From positions 13,512,501-13,576,500 of the forward strand of contig NC_051094.1 of the NCBI RefSeq assembly GCF_901709675.1: a DNA stretch of 64,000 bases, read 5' to 3'. Positions 1-12,790 of this stretch are shown here, in pieces; positions within the stretch are counted from its first letter, which is position 1; every line of letters begins with the position of its first letter. The notes under the pieces were generated by a model. The model was not told the DNA's origin. It saw only the letters and a program-made list of their open reading frames with translations, and ran no database searches. The translations under genes and the position numbers were made by a program. Source of the stretch: Syngnathus acus (taxonomy: Eukaryota; Chordata; Actinopteri; Syngnathiformes; Syngnathidae).

Positions 1-1338
1 CCAAATGAAAGAGCGCGTAAAGTACAAGGGGGAAGGATGCCTATGTGGTGGGTAAGGGGTTGGCGACAGATTTAAGGGCCTGGCTGGCAGTGCATGTTTG
101 TAGTGACCATGAGAAGGTTCCCCAAGGATTGGTCTTGAGCCCAGGTGCAGTCTATTAATGAAGATGCTGGATATAAAATCCCAAGTCCCCATGTGAAATC
201 TCAGTCAACACTATGACCCTCTTTAACCCTGGATTAGCTTCCTTTTCCAGGTTTAGGAGCTGACCCCAACATTTCCCCCGCTCCGCTACCTGAACTCTGA
301 GAGACAGACCTCTCTTGGGGATGGCCATTGGAGTTGTTTTCTGGACTGAAGCCAGCTTGGACTCATCACAACAACAAAGATGTCCATCTGGTAGGGCAAA
401 CAGGAAGCTTGGTGTTCGGTCTTGACACATCCATCCTGCCTCTTGAAATGAAAGATATTCATTATGTTGCTGTTTTGGATGATTTTACAGTAGTTGTCAA
501 GAGAGTCGATTGTTTTGTATCAGTGTAGATTTTGTTGTTGTATAACATCAAACATGTGTGTCCCTTATCAGTTCGACAGTCTTTTCATTTGTGATTATTC
601 TTACTTCTTTCATGTGAGCCCGTGACAACGAAGCCATGTTTTAATTACTCGTTTTAGTGTGGAGAAAAAAAAAATTATCCCCACACACAAGGTGATCCAA
701 ACATTGACAAAGCTTAGTGGAACAACAAGCCAGTTCCTTTGAGCTTCAACGTTCACTTTGCTCCATAAAAGGTCACTTTCATCCTTGTCAATATTAGCAT
801 TAAGTGAACACGAGGGTACAGCGAACAGGGAAGACCGGCATAGCAACTAGAGGCTCCCTGTTTCCCTCAACAAAAATAGAATTTCCATTTAGTGGTCTCA
901 AATAAGTGCTCTTCTTCAGACATTATGGGGTTGACAACTTCTCTGGAAGTTAACTATTTTGACACAAATGGTGGTGCAAGACACGTAGCCAGATAATATA
1001 ACGTATAATACTCACAGGCATATATTTTTGTCTTCTGCAAAGTACAACTAATATTACTGCTGAGGCCTTGTGAAGTCTCCACAGGCTCCATGTATAATAT
1101 ATCTGTACGTCTATATTATTTTGCCCCAAGTTGGCCAGGGTGTGGGTACCAGATGAAGCAGCATAAGAGATTTTACTCCCCCATACATTAATATTATACA
1201 TGACCAAAATGTTTATGGCATTTTTCTGGGAAGGCTGGAACAGATAAATGGTATTTCCTTTCATTTCAAAGTGGAAAGATGATTTGAGATGTGTTTTGAG
1301 TTAGGATCATGGTTTTATGATAAAGACACCCACTACAA

Positions 1339-1649
1339 CACAGGTGTCAAACTCAAGGCCCGGGGGCCAGATACGCCCCGCCACATCATTTTATGTGGCC
1401 CACGAAGACAAATTGTGCATCAAATTCGTGTCATTACTAGAATTGCAAATTGTCTTCACTTTAACAATATTTTTTTTTTTAATAGTTGACCAGATTTGAA
1501 AACGAGTTATTTGTCAGTTTGTTTTGTAGCTTTTACCGTATATAATATGAGGTGTTCATACATTTATTTGGGTTGACAGTCATAATGGCCCTCCGAAAGA
1601 AGCTATGACTACAATGCGGCCTGCGAAAAAAATGAATTTGACACCCCTG
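1339..1649. mobile_element. 311-bp hAT-type MITE with 8-bp target duplication
   Basis: The right end is the complement of CAGGGGTGTCAAA and the left end is a slightly mutated copy of it. Flanking 8-bp repeats CACTACAA lie at 1331-1338 and 1650-1657. The interior includes GGCCCGGGGGCCAGATACG and GTGGCCCACGAAGACAAATT, typical of this widespread fish repeat. It has no coding capacity. A second copy in reverse orientation lies at about 19125-19404. Confidence 0.85.
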
Positions 1650-2503
1650 CACTACAACATTGAAAAATGCTAGTGTTAGTAATTGCTCAACCGTGTGGAT
1701 TCATAGCTCTCGTGCATCAAAATGCGTTCTGTAATTCCACACGGAAACTTTCAAGTGTATCTCAGTGTGTGTTCACAGATATATTAATAGGAGGCTGTGT
1801 TTTATGCGTGTGCGTGATATCATCGTTGTCATTTGTTCTCGTTAGCTGCTACTATTTTGAGCCGTACATGTGTTAAAGAGCACATCTTCCACTCATTACA
1901 CGACGAGAGCTGAAGCTGCAGCCGCCTCCCTGCAACTTATGTGTTTGTGCGTGGGGGGCAGAAGTGTGTGTTGAAAGGATGTTTTCAGGTTGAGAATGTG
2001 GCTGTGGTTAGGCACACTCCTTGTCTGCGGTTCCCTCTCATTCTCTTTCTTAGTCGCTCGCCCACACCTGCCTGTGCTATCTATCCTCATATCTCCATTG
2101 GCTTCCTCACACCTGTTGATAAAAGGCATCCTCACCTGTCAGCAACAGCCACCCAGCCATTTGTGGAGGAGAGGAAACCACACTGACTGTTTCTCTCTCT
2201 GTCTGCAGCTGTTTGCTCTGTCACTTAGATAAACTGATATGAAAACAGAGTGATGAGAATTTTCTTGGAAATTTGGAAATATAAAATTAGGTACAAAAGA
2301 CTGCAGTCACTGGAAACATCAAACATGGTGTATTTTCACACTCATTATGCTGGCACACAAAAAAAATGCAAATGTATAATCTACTATTGTGGTCTCACGT
2401 ACTGTTAGACCATTTTTTTGTGTGTTGTGGTGCAGATTTGTACTTGGTGATTTGTGCACTCAATGAGCCTTATTTTCATGCTCAGTCAAATTGAGTGCAT
2501 GAG

Positions 2504-2586
<83 letters not shown>
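2504..2586. repeat. (TTTC)n microsatellite
   Basis: About 20 uninterrupted TTTC units. Confidence 0.97.
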
Positions 2587-2588
<2 letters not shown>

Positions 2589-4089
2589 TTGCTAGACTTT
2601 GCACAGATCGAATTGGGAATAACGTAAGGGGGCGTTTGCGCCTTTCTACACTATTATGAAATGGAAGTAGGCTTTTTCCTGGTCATTCCTTATTTACATT
2701 AAAATCAGGGCTGTCCAAGCAATATATCAGTCCAAGCATGCTGTACTTGACATTGCAGAATCAGAAATAGACTCACTGGGATCCATGCATGATATTGGTT
2801 TGTAAACTGCAAGATCTCCTCTTGTGGATTTTCTATTAGCCGCACTTGTGACGTGAGAGATCGCCTTTCACCCATAAAGTGTGCGTCCGTGTCTGACTGC
2901 TGCCCAATAGTTGCATTCAGTCAAGGCATTATTAAGATGATAATTTGTTTGTTCAATGAATTGATTTCTACAATGAGTCAGAGGGATTGTCCCAAGTTGT
3001 TATATTTACAAATGAAATCGATGGTCCCCATTTAATCGCATAATGTATGTAAAGGTCAAAATGCTTATGTCACATGATCTGAAGCATGATTGCCTCTTCT
3101 CTCGTTGTTTGAATGATATACCACAATTTTACGTCATCAATTCATGGCAAAAAAAATCATTCAGGAGTTGCGGGGGAGTCAAGTGATACGTCATTTGATC
3201 ATCCTTTGATAAATAGAGAGCTATTGGTGCTGTGAGTATAGGTAGAAGTCTGTGTCTCCTCCAGACAACAATGTGTTAAAGACGTGTGTGTCACACCACT
3301 GAATGGAGGTGGCAGGGTGCGAACAGCTGGAGACAAGTTGTAAAGCAGTGAGGTTACAATTGGTGTTAATAGATGCCTTCCTAAAGTGTGGCGCACAATA
3401 CACATTGAAACACTTCCATGCTTGTCAAGTTGTGTTTGCCGCCATCAGCTACAAATTAGTCCATTTAGATTTTATCAGGACTCACTCTTAGGGCTGTATT
3501 TTCAATTTTGAGCAATCGGGAAGGTGGCTCTAAGGCTGTGCAACCAAAGACAATATTTCTAAAATAAAAAAAAGGAATTTTTTTTTTTCATCCACAAAAA
3601 AGAAGGAATTGGCCTGACTGCTCCAAAAACATTTGCATGTAGTTGTGTTATTTGCACCAACAGCAGTGCCCGTATACACTGGTGCATGTTTAAATGATCA
3701 GTGTTCACTGCAAGACATTAATTTGCAATACAATAGGCAAGAAGTCAATGGCAGGGTAGGTGTGTATAGTTGACACCCAGAAGCCTCTGGGAGTTGACAA
3801 ATGGGGGAAAAAAAGTTCTGAAGATAAATGTAGCACGATTATTCGAAGTAACAAATGTTCCTAATGATTTATGCACAGCTCAAGTTGCTTTAGGTTTTTG
3901 CAGGAGGACAGTGGAGCTCGTGGAGTGAACCCTGGGGCTGCTCTGCGTTGATGCTCAGACAGCGACCAGGAGACGTTGACGAATGTGCTATGTGAGACCA
4001 CCGCCATTGATATTTACCTCATTTCTCCTTGCCCGAACAGTGTCTCAACAATGTCAAGGCTAGAAACCGTGTTGTGTTTCTTCCCCCTC

Positions 4090-4091
<2 letters not shown>

Positions 4092-4162
<71 letters not shown>
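4092..4162. repeat. (CA)n microsatellite
   Basis: About 35 CA units; apparent His/Thr open frames here are repeat artefacts. Confidence 0.97.
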
Positions 4163-4165
<3 letters not shown>

Positions 4166-4459
4166 CATACCGAGTAGAGGTTTGGCAATGCCAGGGGCTT
4201 CAATGATGACTTTTCCTGCAGGCCCACCCATTGGTGCCCGGCGGCACGGGGAGGGGTGGGCTGGTTGAGTGAGCGAGAGGGGAGGAGGTCAGACGGCAAG
4301 CTTCAGGCAATGTAGAAAAAAATATCCGTTTTCACTTGTCTGCCAAATAAACATACTTGGTTCATTGCTGACAAATTATTGATTAGAAAATGATTCCAGA
4401 CATGTGTAAATTGTAAACAGTAATTTGCATGCTATATTACCTTTACACATTATTTTTAT

Positions 4460-4549
4460 TTGTTTGTATATCACTCGTTACCCAGGTTTGCAAGTTAGAT
4501 GGTCTTGTTTGTATTTCACTCATTACCTGGGTTTGCAAGTTAGATGGTC
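4460..4549. repeat. 45-bp tandem duplication
   Basis: Two copies of a 45-bp unit (TTGTTTGTAT...TCACTC...GGTTTGCAAGTTAGATGGTC) are adjacent, with about three differences. Confidence 0.85.
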
Positions 4550-4844
4550 TCTTCCGTTACAGATTTCAATTTCATGTATCATAAAAATGGGATGGATATC
4601 AACAGATCTGCTAACAGGATACGTTTGTGAAATTATTGCAGTGAGTGATGAATGTATAACGTAGATATCAAATGTGCATTATAACTGGAAGTGTTCTCAA
4701 TGAATGAATAGAATGTAGTCTTGCGATAAAAAAGACTTTGACCATTGTCATGTCATTGCCAAATGGTTCAACAGAGGTGTGACAAAAATAACAGAACAGA
4801 TTTTCCATTTGAAACAATCAGCCCAATATTGTTTATTAATACGG

Positions 4845-5050
4845 CATTGCTCAGTGGTACAGGGGTCGCCTCCCAACCCAGAAGTTGGGGGTTCTGTCCC
4901 CAGGCCTCGTGACCATGTCGAAGTGTCCTTGAGCAAGACACTGAACCCCCAGTTGCACCTGATGGCGTATCATCAGCAGGTTAATGAGCAAGCAGTGTGG
5001 AGTTTGAGTACCAATGGTAGAAAAGCGTACAGCCCATTTACCATTATCAT
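4845..5050 (+). repeat. Dispersed teleost repeat (SINE-like) copy
   Basis: It begins GCTCAGTGGTACAGGGGTCGCC and continues with GGTTCTGTCCCCAGGCC, TGTCCTTGAGCAAGACACTG and a tail ending CAGCCCATTTACCATTATC. This is a very common fish repeat pattern, with a 5' part resembling tRNA A and B boxes. A weak second copy of its middle part is at about 62215-62300. Class assignment (SINE or MITE) is from memory. Confidence 0.65.
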
Positions 5051-5940
5051 CTAACTAAAACACAGTGCTCCAATTTCTCTAGATTAGGTCATATTGCAGC
5101 CACAGTTTACTTACTAAATGAAGAACTGATTTTCTAACCTTACAAATACATTTGAATTATTATGAGAACATTTTAATTCAGTCACTCAGAGCTGCAAATT
5201 TTGTTCCATTGAAATATTTTACAGTACCTCACTCTGAACATATTCAAATGCATACCTACAGTACAGTCCGAAAAATAAGAACAAATGGTACACACAACAT
5301 GGATATTAAAACCTGTTCCTTATGCATAGACATGCAATGTACAAATGTGTTCTTTCACAGAGCATCTTTCATTTACAGACCCTGCTGATCCATAGCAGCT
5401 GCAGTCCTGTTCATCCTCATTTGGACTGCCATCCGTGTGTCCTGCATGTCAGGCACACCTGCAGTCCAGAGTAGCTCTGCGAGGTCTGCCTTACAGACAA
5501 GACTTTGTAGTGACTCTGTATTCTGACATCTGGACCACGAAGGTGAAACATGGCGAACAAAGTTCTGCCACAAAAAGGGTAATGTGGTTCTTTTCTCAGC
5601 AAGCACCCGCTCAAGTGAATGCAATTCTTTGAAATGTTCTTCATGTGTTGACAGAAGACACAATGATGAAAGTTGTTCTAGAAAACAATGGCCATGTTGT
5701 GAGCTCTCTTTGTTTCATTCCATATGGATACAGATTCAACATGCTTGCTTCTATAATTATTGACAGGCCGGATCCCAACAGCCTGTCCTTTAGTTTTCTT
5801 TGTCCTTGGTTTTCTTGTCATTCTTCAGATAATTTTCTCTGACCTCTGATTTAAAAGAGAGCATATGAATGTGATGCAAACTTCCCAACCACTCTTTTGT
5901 TATACCCATATACAAGTACCAATTTTTAACATGAGATATA

Positions 5941-6154
5941 CAACCAACCAACCAACCAACCAACCAACCAACCAACCAACCAACCAACCAACCAACCAAC
6001 CAACCACCCTGCCAGCCTGCCTGCCTGCCTTCCTGCCTGCCTTCCTGCCTACCTACCTACCTACCTACCTACCTACCTACCTACCTACCTACCTACCTAC
6101 CTACCTACCTACCTACCTACCTACCAACCAACCACCAGCCAACCAACCAACCAC
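5941..6154. repeat. Composite (AACC)n/(TGCC)n/(ACCT)n microsatellite
   Basis: AACC units (5941-6006) give way to TGCC/TTCC units (6007-6047), then ACCT units (6048-6123), then AACC again. The succession points to stepwise mutation and slippage of one ancestral tetranucleotide. Confidence 0.95.
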
Positions 6155-6356
6155 AAAATAACCCTGCTGTAAGCTTACCGCGCTGTAATGTGTGGTGTAC
6201 TTGAAATGAACAACGTGTGCTGTGTTGGTCATCTCGAGTATGCTACGCCTTATATTTATGTATGCAAGGGTAGCTCACATATGAAAAATTGGTTAGTATG
6301 TGTGTACCCCAACTTTGTATGCACATTCAATATTCCACTGAACTCAAGTTTTGATA

Positions 6357-6598
6357 CTGTATTTTCCGCACTATTAGGCGCACCGGATTATAAGGCGCAC
6401 CTTCAATGAATGGCCCATTTTAAAACTTTGTCCATATATAAGATATATACATTTGGCCCGCGGGCCGGACTTTGGACACGCCTGCTGTAGTGGCTCAATA
6501 TTGGTCCACATATAAGGCGCACCTGATTATAAGGCGCACTGTCAGCTTTTGAGAAAATTTTAGGTTTTTAGGTGCGCCTTATAGTACGGAAAATACGG
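6357..6598. mobile_element. 242-bp TA-flanked MITE (ATAAGGCGCACC family)
   Basis: The termini are inverted (CTGTATTTTCCGCACTAT at the left; the right end reads ATAGTACGGAAAATACGG) with TA on both sides. The interior repeats GATTATAAGGCGCAC three times and contains GGCCCGCGGGCCGGACTTTGG, which resembles a hAT end. It is a cousin of the 36588 family: same layout, with TAAGGCGC in place of TAAGTCGC. Confidence 0.8.
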
Positions 6599-6870
6599 TA
6601 CTTATAAATACTGACTTACTATATAAATGTTTACTGCGGGACATCAAGACATCAAACATGCAGTGGGATGTAGAAGACATTAATTAACCTGATTGAGCTG
6701 AATATTATATGCTTGGGGCTTTTGGAAGGTATTCTTTGTGTCTTTTTTTTTCAAGCTTTGGATGGCTTTGAAATGAAAAACATTTCTCCCTCAGGGAAAA
6801 CTCTCTCAGTTCCTGTACAAATAAATAACAGTACATGCAGTAAAAACAAAATAGCAATTATCTGAGAGTG

Positions 6871-6874
<4 letters not shown>

Positions 6875-6933
<59 letters not shown>

Positions 6934-6942
6934 GTGAGTGAG
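6875..6942. repeat. (GA)n then (TGAG)n microsatellite
   Basis: About 28 GA units followed by three TGAG units. Confidence 0.95.
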
Positions 6943-7632
6943 CCAATGCAGCACACGCAGCAGCGCAATATATGTCAAAGTTCAGTGATGCTCTGTTTAT
7001 ACATGTCAAGCCTCGGGTTTTGTGGCACATAAAAGGGGTGGTTTCTCAGACTGATAAAGGTGCTCACATATGACCCGTAAACATCTCTACACAGTGTTGT
7101 GTTTGCATGAGTAGCATCTCACAATTTGATGGGCACAAGCTTTTTAACGCCCTTATCCTTTGGAAGGAGACTGTTATTATCACACAGGACAACCAGAGGT
7201 CATATTGGGTTTTGTTGACACTCAAGTCTGATCTGAAGACCTTGTCTGTGAGGTTGATTGAAGCGCTGTCTCACTAAGTAGCTCAGGTACAAATGTGGGC
7301 ATGTTTCTTCACAAACACAACACTGTGTATAAACTAACTCAGCTAAGCCCAGCTGACAGAACAATTTGATTTTTTAAGACAGCCTGCATAAAAGCCTCTC
7401 CACCCCGTTTTAAGTAATAAGAGATTACAGGTAATCTCACAGTCATGACAGGTTGGCATTTGAGAACAGAAACCACCTCTGACCTCCAATAACTTAACAA
7501 GGTCAAGGTAAAGGAGGACTTTTCTGAACAATCGGTACTTTTACAGTAGTAGTCCGTGCTCATGGAATTGTCTATGGTCATTAAGGTTTAAAATGTAAAA
7601 TGACATTCCAAAGTGATTTTTTCTAGAATCAA

Positions 7633-7636
<4 letters not shown>

Positions 7637-7724
<88 letters not shown>
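7637..7724. repeat. (TC)n microsatellite
   Basis: About 44 uninterrupted TC units; long minus-strand Glu/Arg frames are artefacts of the array. Confidence 0.97.
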
Positions 7725-7727
<3 letters not shown>

Positions 7728-8299
7728 CATGCATACATGCACACGCACACTTGAAGGCACTGGGATTACAGGATTATGGAAAGGAGAAGTGAAGATTCCT
7801 GTTTTGGAGATCTGATGAGGCTTAAGTTTCCTAGCTGCACATTTCATGGTGGAAAACTCCCAAGAGGAGATGGTGATCGAAGTGTCAAACCTACATTAGC
7901 CTCAACTCAGAGTAAACACGTGGATTCTATGACCCAAAAGTTACATGGAGCCTTTTTTTTTTCTTGGGTGATTAGACCACCACTTTTCTTTGAAAATTGT
8001 TCATGTTTCATAATGCACATACAGTCCCTCACAAAAGTTGTCTTTAACCATTTCGTAGAAGCAACAGTTGATAATCTGATTTTTAAATAATCAATTACAT
8101 TTAGAAATGGCTGATACGAAAGCTAATAACCTCGCAATCATGAAACATCATATTTAATATATGAAATTAAATTAGCTTCACCAAGATTGCTCATTTAATG
8201 TACACAGAAAGGTCAGATTTTGTCCTATGGTGAGTAATGTGAAATTTTTGCAGTTTACTTGAAATATAAAAAATATTACACATATCATCGGCAAAGTAA

Positions 8300-8520
8300 A
8301 GACTGCATCCATTCAGTACGACGATGAGCCATACAATTTTTTTGATGAACTCATCTGGAATAGGAAAGAAAACAGTCTTTATGACTCCCAGAGTTGATCA
8401 ATTTGTTTTTGTTTTTGTCTTCCAAGCTTCCTCTTTTTTTCTAACCCAGACATGCTCAATGATGTTCATGTCTGGTGACGGGCTGGCCAATCCTGGAGTA
8501 CATTGAGCTTCTTCATCTTG
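8300..8520 (-). pseudogene. Tc1-like transposase relic, C-terminal part, minus strand
   Basis: Read on the minus strand, 8440-8500 encodes LASPSPDMNIIEHVW, the conserved Tc1 block usually WPAxSPDLNPIExxW that holds the last catalytic aspartate. Further along (about 8330-8400) LWES..KTVFF..PDEFIKKIVW matches the region just before the C-terminus. Flanking TTAGAAATGGCTGATAC-type sequence near 8100 may belong to the element. It is decayed, and no intact ORF remains. Confidence 0.65.
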
Positions 8521-11444
8521 TGGAACTTTAATGTAGATATGGATATATGCGATGGAGAACTATCCTGCTGTTTTATGGTTGGGGATGTAGGAGGTAGCTA
8601 ATACTAATTTATCTATTGTTCTTCTTTCTTTCTTTTTTGTTTAAATTTTAAATCATACTTCATTTATGTTTTAATGTCTTGTAAAGCACTTTGAATCACT
8701 TTGTTGTTGAATTGTGCTATAGAAATAAACTTGCCTTGTCTACACCCAATAATCAACTGATCGATCACTGATCACAAGTGAGGCTGTAATGTAGGATTGT
8801 GTGCATCATAAGACAAGGCGACAAGAATTTTGTCTTTACAAAAACTGACTCGGTGGGCTTTACCAAGCTGTGAAAATTAGAATGCTTTTCAGCATGCTGT
8901 GCACCAGCAGGTCAGAACAAGCAGCTGTTCTGCACAGTGACACTTTTTTTTTTTTGTCTGGTGACTGTTGGCTAGAGAGAATTTCTTCCACTGCAGGGCA
9001 TCCTGATGCGTGGCAATGCATATTGGAATGGGACCATGGGTGCAAGACGGTCCCATCTTACCAGCTCAGCTCAGTCGAGCCCTCAGGCTCCCTCACATCT
9101 GTGTACTGTCTGACCCAGTGGCAGGCAGCTGCTCCCTCTCATTATACTGCCTAATGGATGGATCCGTTGACCTCATCCTTACTCCTCATACCCCCCCTCC
9201 CCACACACACACCTATTTCTTCCACCTTTGAGGCACTGGGCAGATGCCGCATGTGCTGTAAAAAACACACTTTGTATTATGAGGGTGGTAAAACAGGCTA
9301 AAACAGTGATTTAAGTTGGAACAACTTTAAAATATAAATTGTTTACATTTACATAGATATATGAATATCAGTGATGCATACTGGGAAATGCTTGTTCATG
9401 CATGAATGGCAATGCAGAGGGAGCATGGTATGGAGTAGACAAAAAAAGCCAAAATACCAACGTAGCAGCTAAACATTTGGTTGTCAGGCAACAGAGCTTG
9501 TACTGAGTTATGAAGAGCGGGGTCCATTACTCTATTTCCCAGATCTGGTGTTCGGGCGAGTGGTGGTGTGTGCGGGAGTGGTGGGCGGGGTGTTGCGGAC
9601 AGAGAAATGTCTCCACCTGTTCGGATTTGTCAGGGCTCGTGAACAATGACATTGGCTGCAACAGACTGCGGGTCTCTTGGGGGCCCCAACACTGGCATAT
9701 CAAAAGACCCCTCAGACTGTACTGAGGTTTAAAGATCTCTTGATACTTTTGGGGTCTAGACATTTCGACAGCATCATAATAATCTAAATATTTTTAGTCT
9801 AGCAGCATACTTGCCAAACTATTTTAAGTACATTTATATGTATTCAACTTCTTTAGATTGCTATGACTTAGATGACTACGTATCTAAACACAACCTAAAC
9901 TTTTAGAAAGCAAATCCATAGTTTCTATTGCTATGGTTACAGTAAGTTAAGAATGACTTAGGCAATTGTGCTGTCCAGTTAACAATGTCTTTATGCTTGT
10001 TTGTCACATCTGTTCTGCAGCGTGAAAGTAGGTGAAGACAAACAGTTGTAAGAGCATGTTTTGTGCATGCAGGTTAAATGACACACTGACTGCCAGTCAG
10101 ATGCTGGCCAATTTGTCAAAGCCAGTAAGATGCCAGCAGATGAGCAGAAAATAGGCCTGCAGAAAATATATTTGAAGGGCAAGTAAATGCTTTTGATTTT
10201 GACAGCTCATTCTCTCCAACTCTGCAGCGCTGAACGTTTTCTGTCTTTCATATGGAGCTCTTGGCAGTTAGACTTAACATTGTATCTACCATGAGTAATA
10301 GATTTTTGAACAAAATTGACTCACCTAAAGTAATGTACTTTGTGTTTGACGTAATCATATTGTTTATGATTTTATTTTATTTTTTTTTGGTTAGTTCTGT
10401 AATTGGACTTTGTTAGATCATAAATCATGGTGTGAATATATATAAAACTCACGGGTCTGTAAGAGATGCCCGCACTAGATACTGCTTGGTATTTTCCCTC
10501 ATTGTCAGTTGTGGAATGTAGTTTGATGGTGACATGTGCTTCTTGCTTCCGCTTAACTTCCAAATGACTAGCATTAGTTAACAACGCTGATGGTATTTGT
10601 GCTGTGTTGGTATGTTGGAAATAATTACATGAGCAAGATTTGCAATTCACTAGTGTTGTGCTCTGTCTTGTGTGCGTGCGTTTGTGTTTGTGTGTGAACA
10701 TTAGCTTTTTACCAGTAAATGCTCACATTGGTAATTTTGTGGGGCACACCTGCAGCCTCCAATGAAAGATCTGTGTCCAAAAGAGCGATTACGATCTTAA
10801 GTTTAAACACTGTCAGAAAAAGCTAGTCGTTTAATGATGTGTTTATTATTGTGGTCTATGTTATGTAGAACCACACTGCATCAGATTGAAAGGTGTTCCT
10901 AATATTCCCCACTCTCATATTACAGCAAAAACATTACACACCATATTCACAGTTTTTACTCATCACATACAGTCAGTTTGGAAGCTCCTGCTTATTATTT
11001 GGATGACATCAGCGAATGGCGCACGTTAAGTATATTGGCACACAATAAGTCAAATATTGGCTTAGAACAGCGCACCTCAAGTGTGTTTGCATAATAATAC
11101 AATGCAAATATACATCCGGTAATAAGACCCTCTTGTGGTTTTACAAAAGAAATGAGAATAAGATGAATGATTAATGTATATTTTTTTTAATGTAATAGTT
11201 TTGTCCTCGCTATTCTCTTTAACTCCTTGACGGGATAAAAGGGAGTAGTGTGTTTCTTGTTGAGTAAACAGTCAGTTTTGATATGGAGAAGAGACATGAC
11301 TCGAATTTGTCTCCTCATCTTGTCATTCACTAGTGTTCTTTACAATAAACTGATTTCAGTAAGAGATTTAGACAATAGCCATTGAAGATAATAGCCATTC
11401 CTATACAGCTTTTGACCTTATTGGTGTCTCAGTTGAGTTGTTTA

Positions 11445-11510
11445 GGAACCCAGCCTAGCTGACATTGGGCAAGAGACAGGCTACATCCTGGACTGGGCCC
11501 CAGCCAATCA
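11445..11510 (+). repeat. Short relic of the dispersed teleost repeat
   Basis: The run CCCAGCCTAGCTGACATTGG, GACAGGCTACATCCTGGACTG and CCAGCCAATCAATC aligns with the central part of the repeat at 22075. Both ends are lost. Confidence 0.5.
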
Positions 11511-12649
11511 ATCGATTTCAAATCCACAAGGAATATCTGAACGCATAAGTTCCTAAAGCACCTTCTCTGCATGTTTGCATATACATACTCTTCTTTTTAT
11601 AAAGCATACTACAGGGCTAAATTCAAACAGTTGCAATGTTTTTTTTTTTTTTATACTTTACCTTGGACAGCTGTTGACAAAAAGAAGCACTTTGCACAAT
11701 GCATTTGAAAAGCAATTTCTGAACAGTACTACTTGTATTTGTTCTCATTTTTGCCAAGCCTCAATGCTGATTTCAAGGCTCAATTTAAGAAGAGTGTGGT
11801 CAGGTTCATTAATTATTGTATGTCAACCTTACCCTGCACACGCAATCATGAAGCAGACTTTGTGTCAACATCATCGTCTTACTTCTTGGCACTTTTCAGT
11901 TTTTCTACGACAGTAGCATATCTACCCAGCTCAACAATTATGGCTCCTCAGACACAATAAAGTTCCCTTTAGATCTAATGCCAACTGTCTTTCCAGTCAA
12001 GGAACGAGGATGCTTGATGAGCAACATCATAGTGCTTTTCAATTCTGACATGTAGCGTGACATGAACCCGCATGAGTTACCTGCTACTGAAAGTATGGAT
12101 GATGTCATTGTAGGGATAAAACAAGGTATTTCCATAAAGATGGAAAAGCCCTGACAAAAAATAATAATAGTAACAATGTTGTGAGCAACACCCTCAATCC
12201 CACCATTTGTTCTCATCTGCCAGATACAACGATCATGTTTCACTTCTCTTCTCAGGTTCTCCTCAGTAATTTATCTTTAAAGACTACACCTGTCAGAAGC
12301 CTTGATTTCCTCTATGAGGGATTTTGTCAGCCAGCAGTAGAAGAGAAGTAGACAGATTCATCTTCTGTTTAGGGTCTTGCCAGAACAATCTATCTCGCTC
12401 TGGAGACAGAGATATTGCAATCAATTTTTGCTGTTGTAATGTAATATACTTGTCAGGGAGCTTTGTGTCCAGTTTCATTCACTCAGCAAGCTTGTAGTAG
12501 AAGCTTTAAGAAAAGAATAAGCTTCAACTGCTGCAGAACAAGCAGCCAAATACACAATATTGACAATTACATGGAGACATATCAATAAGGGTTGGATGAG
12601 TTGCTGTAGTTCCCTGCTCCAGGCCAGTTTTTTTTTTCTAGCACGACTC

Positions 12650-12790
12650 TGCAGAAAGTCCCCATAAAGGCATTGTTGGATGAGACCGGTGTAAAAAAAT
12701 ATCAGAGCCCTGACCTCAACCCCATCATGGGATGAACTCAAGAGGAGATTATGAGCATGTCCGAATCAATTTGGAACTTGGCCACATTTT
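12650..12790 (+). pseudogene. Tc1-like transposase relic, C-terminal fragment
   Basis: The run CAGAGCCCTGACCTCAACCC at about 12704, followed by a WDELKRRL-like stretch (TGGGATGAACTCAAGAGGAG), corresponds to the SPDLNPIEHLWDELxRR region of Tc1 transposases with a short deletion. The preceding 50 bp (AAAGTCCCCATAAAGGCATTG...) is also typical. The rest of the element is not recognisable. Confidence 0.65.

Larger units (their letters stand above)
1..4091. other. Intergenic, no gene recognised (5' flank)
   Basis: Apart from the hAT MITE at 1339 and the TTTC array at 2504, I see no gene, RNA gene or recognisable regulatory block. Short open frames lack splice context or family resemblance. Confidence 0.5.
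5051..8299. other. Intergenic with microsatellites and one unassigned frame
   Basis: A minus-strand frame of 96 codons at 5373-5663 has an ordinary amino-acid mix but matches nothing I know. The rest is microsatellites, the 6357 MITE and anonymous AT-rich DNA. Confidence 0.4.

Noticed and set aside
3976-4299. His/Thr- and Cys/Val-rich open frames
   Set aside because: Translations of the CA microsatellite.
5790-6161. Asn-Gln-Pro-Thr and Trp-Leu-Val-Gly repeat proteins
   Set aside because: Translations of the tetranucleotide microsatellite at 5941-6154.
2504-7724. CRISPR array or other regularly spaced repeat system
   Set aside because: All arrays are simple microsatellites without unique spacers, and the genome is vertebrate.
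7629-7847. Arg/Glu-rich minus-strand frame
   Set aside because: Translation of the TC array at 7637-7724.
11938-12243. 101-codon minus-strand frame as an exon
   Set aside because: No recognisable protein. It lies just upstream of a Tc1 relic in generally decayed sequence, and no convincing splice sites were seen.
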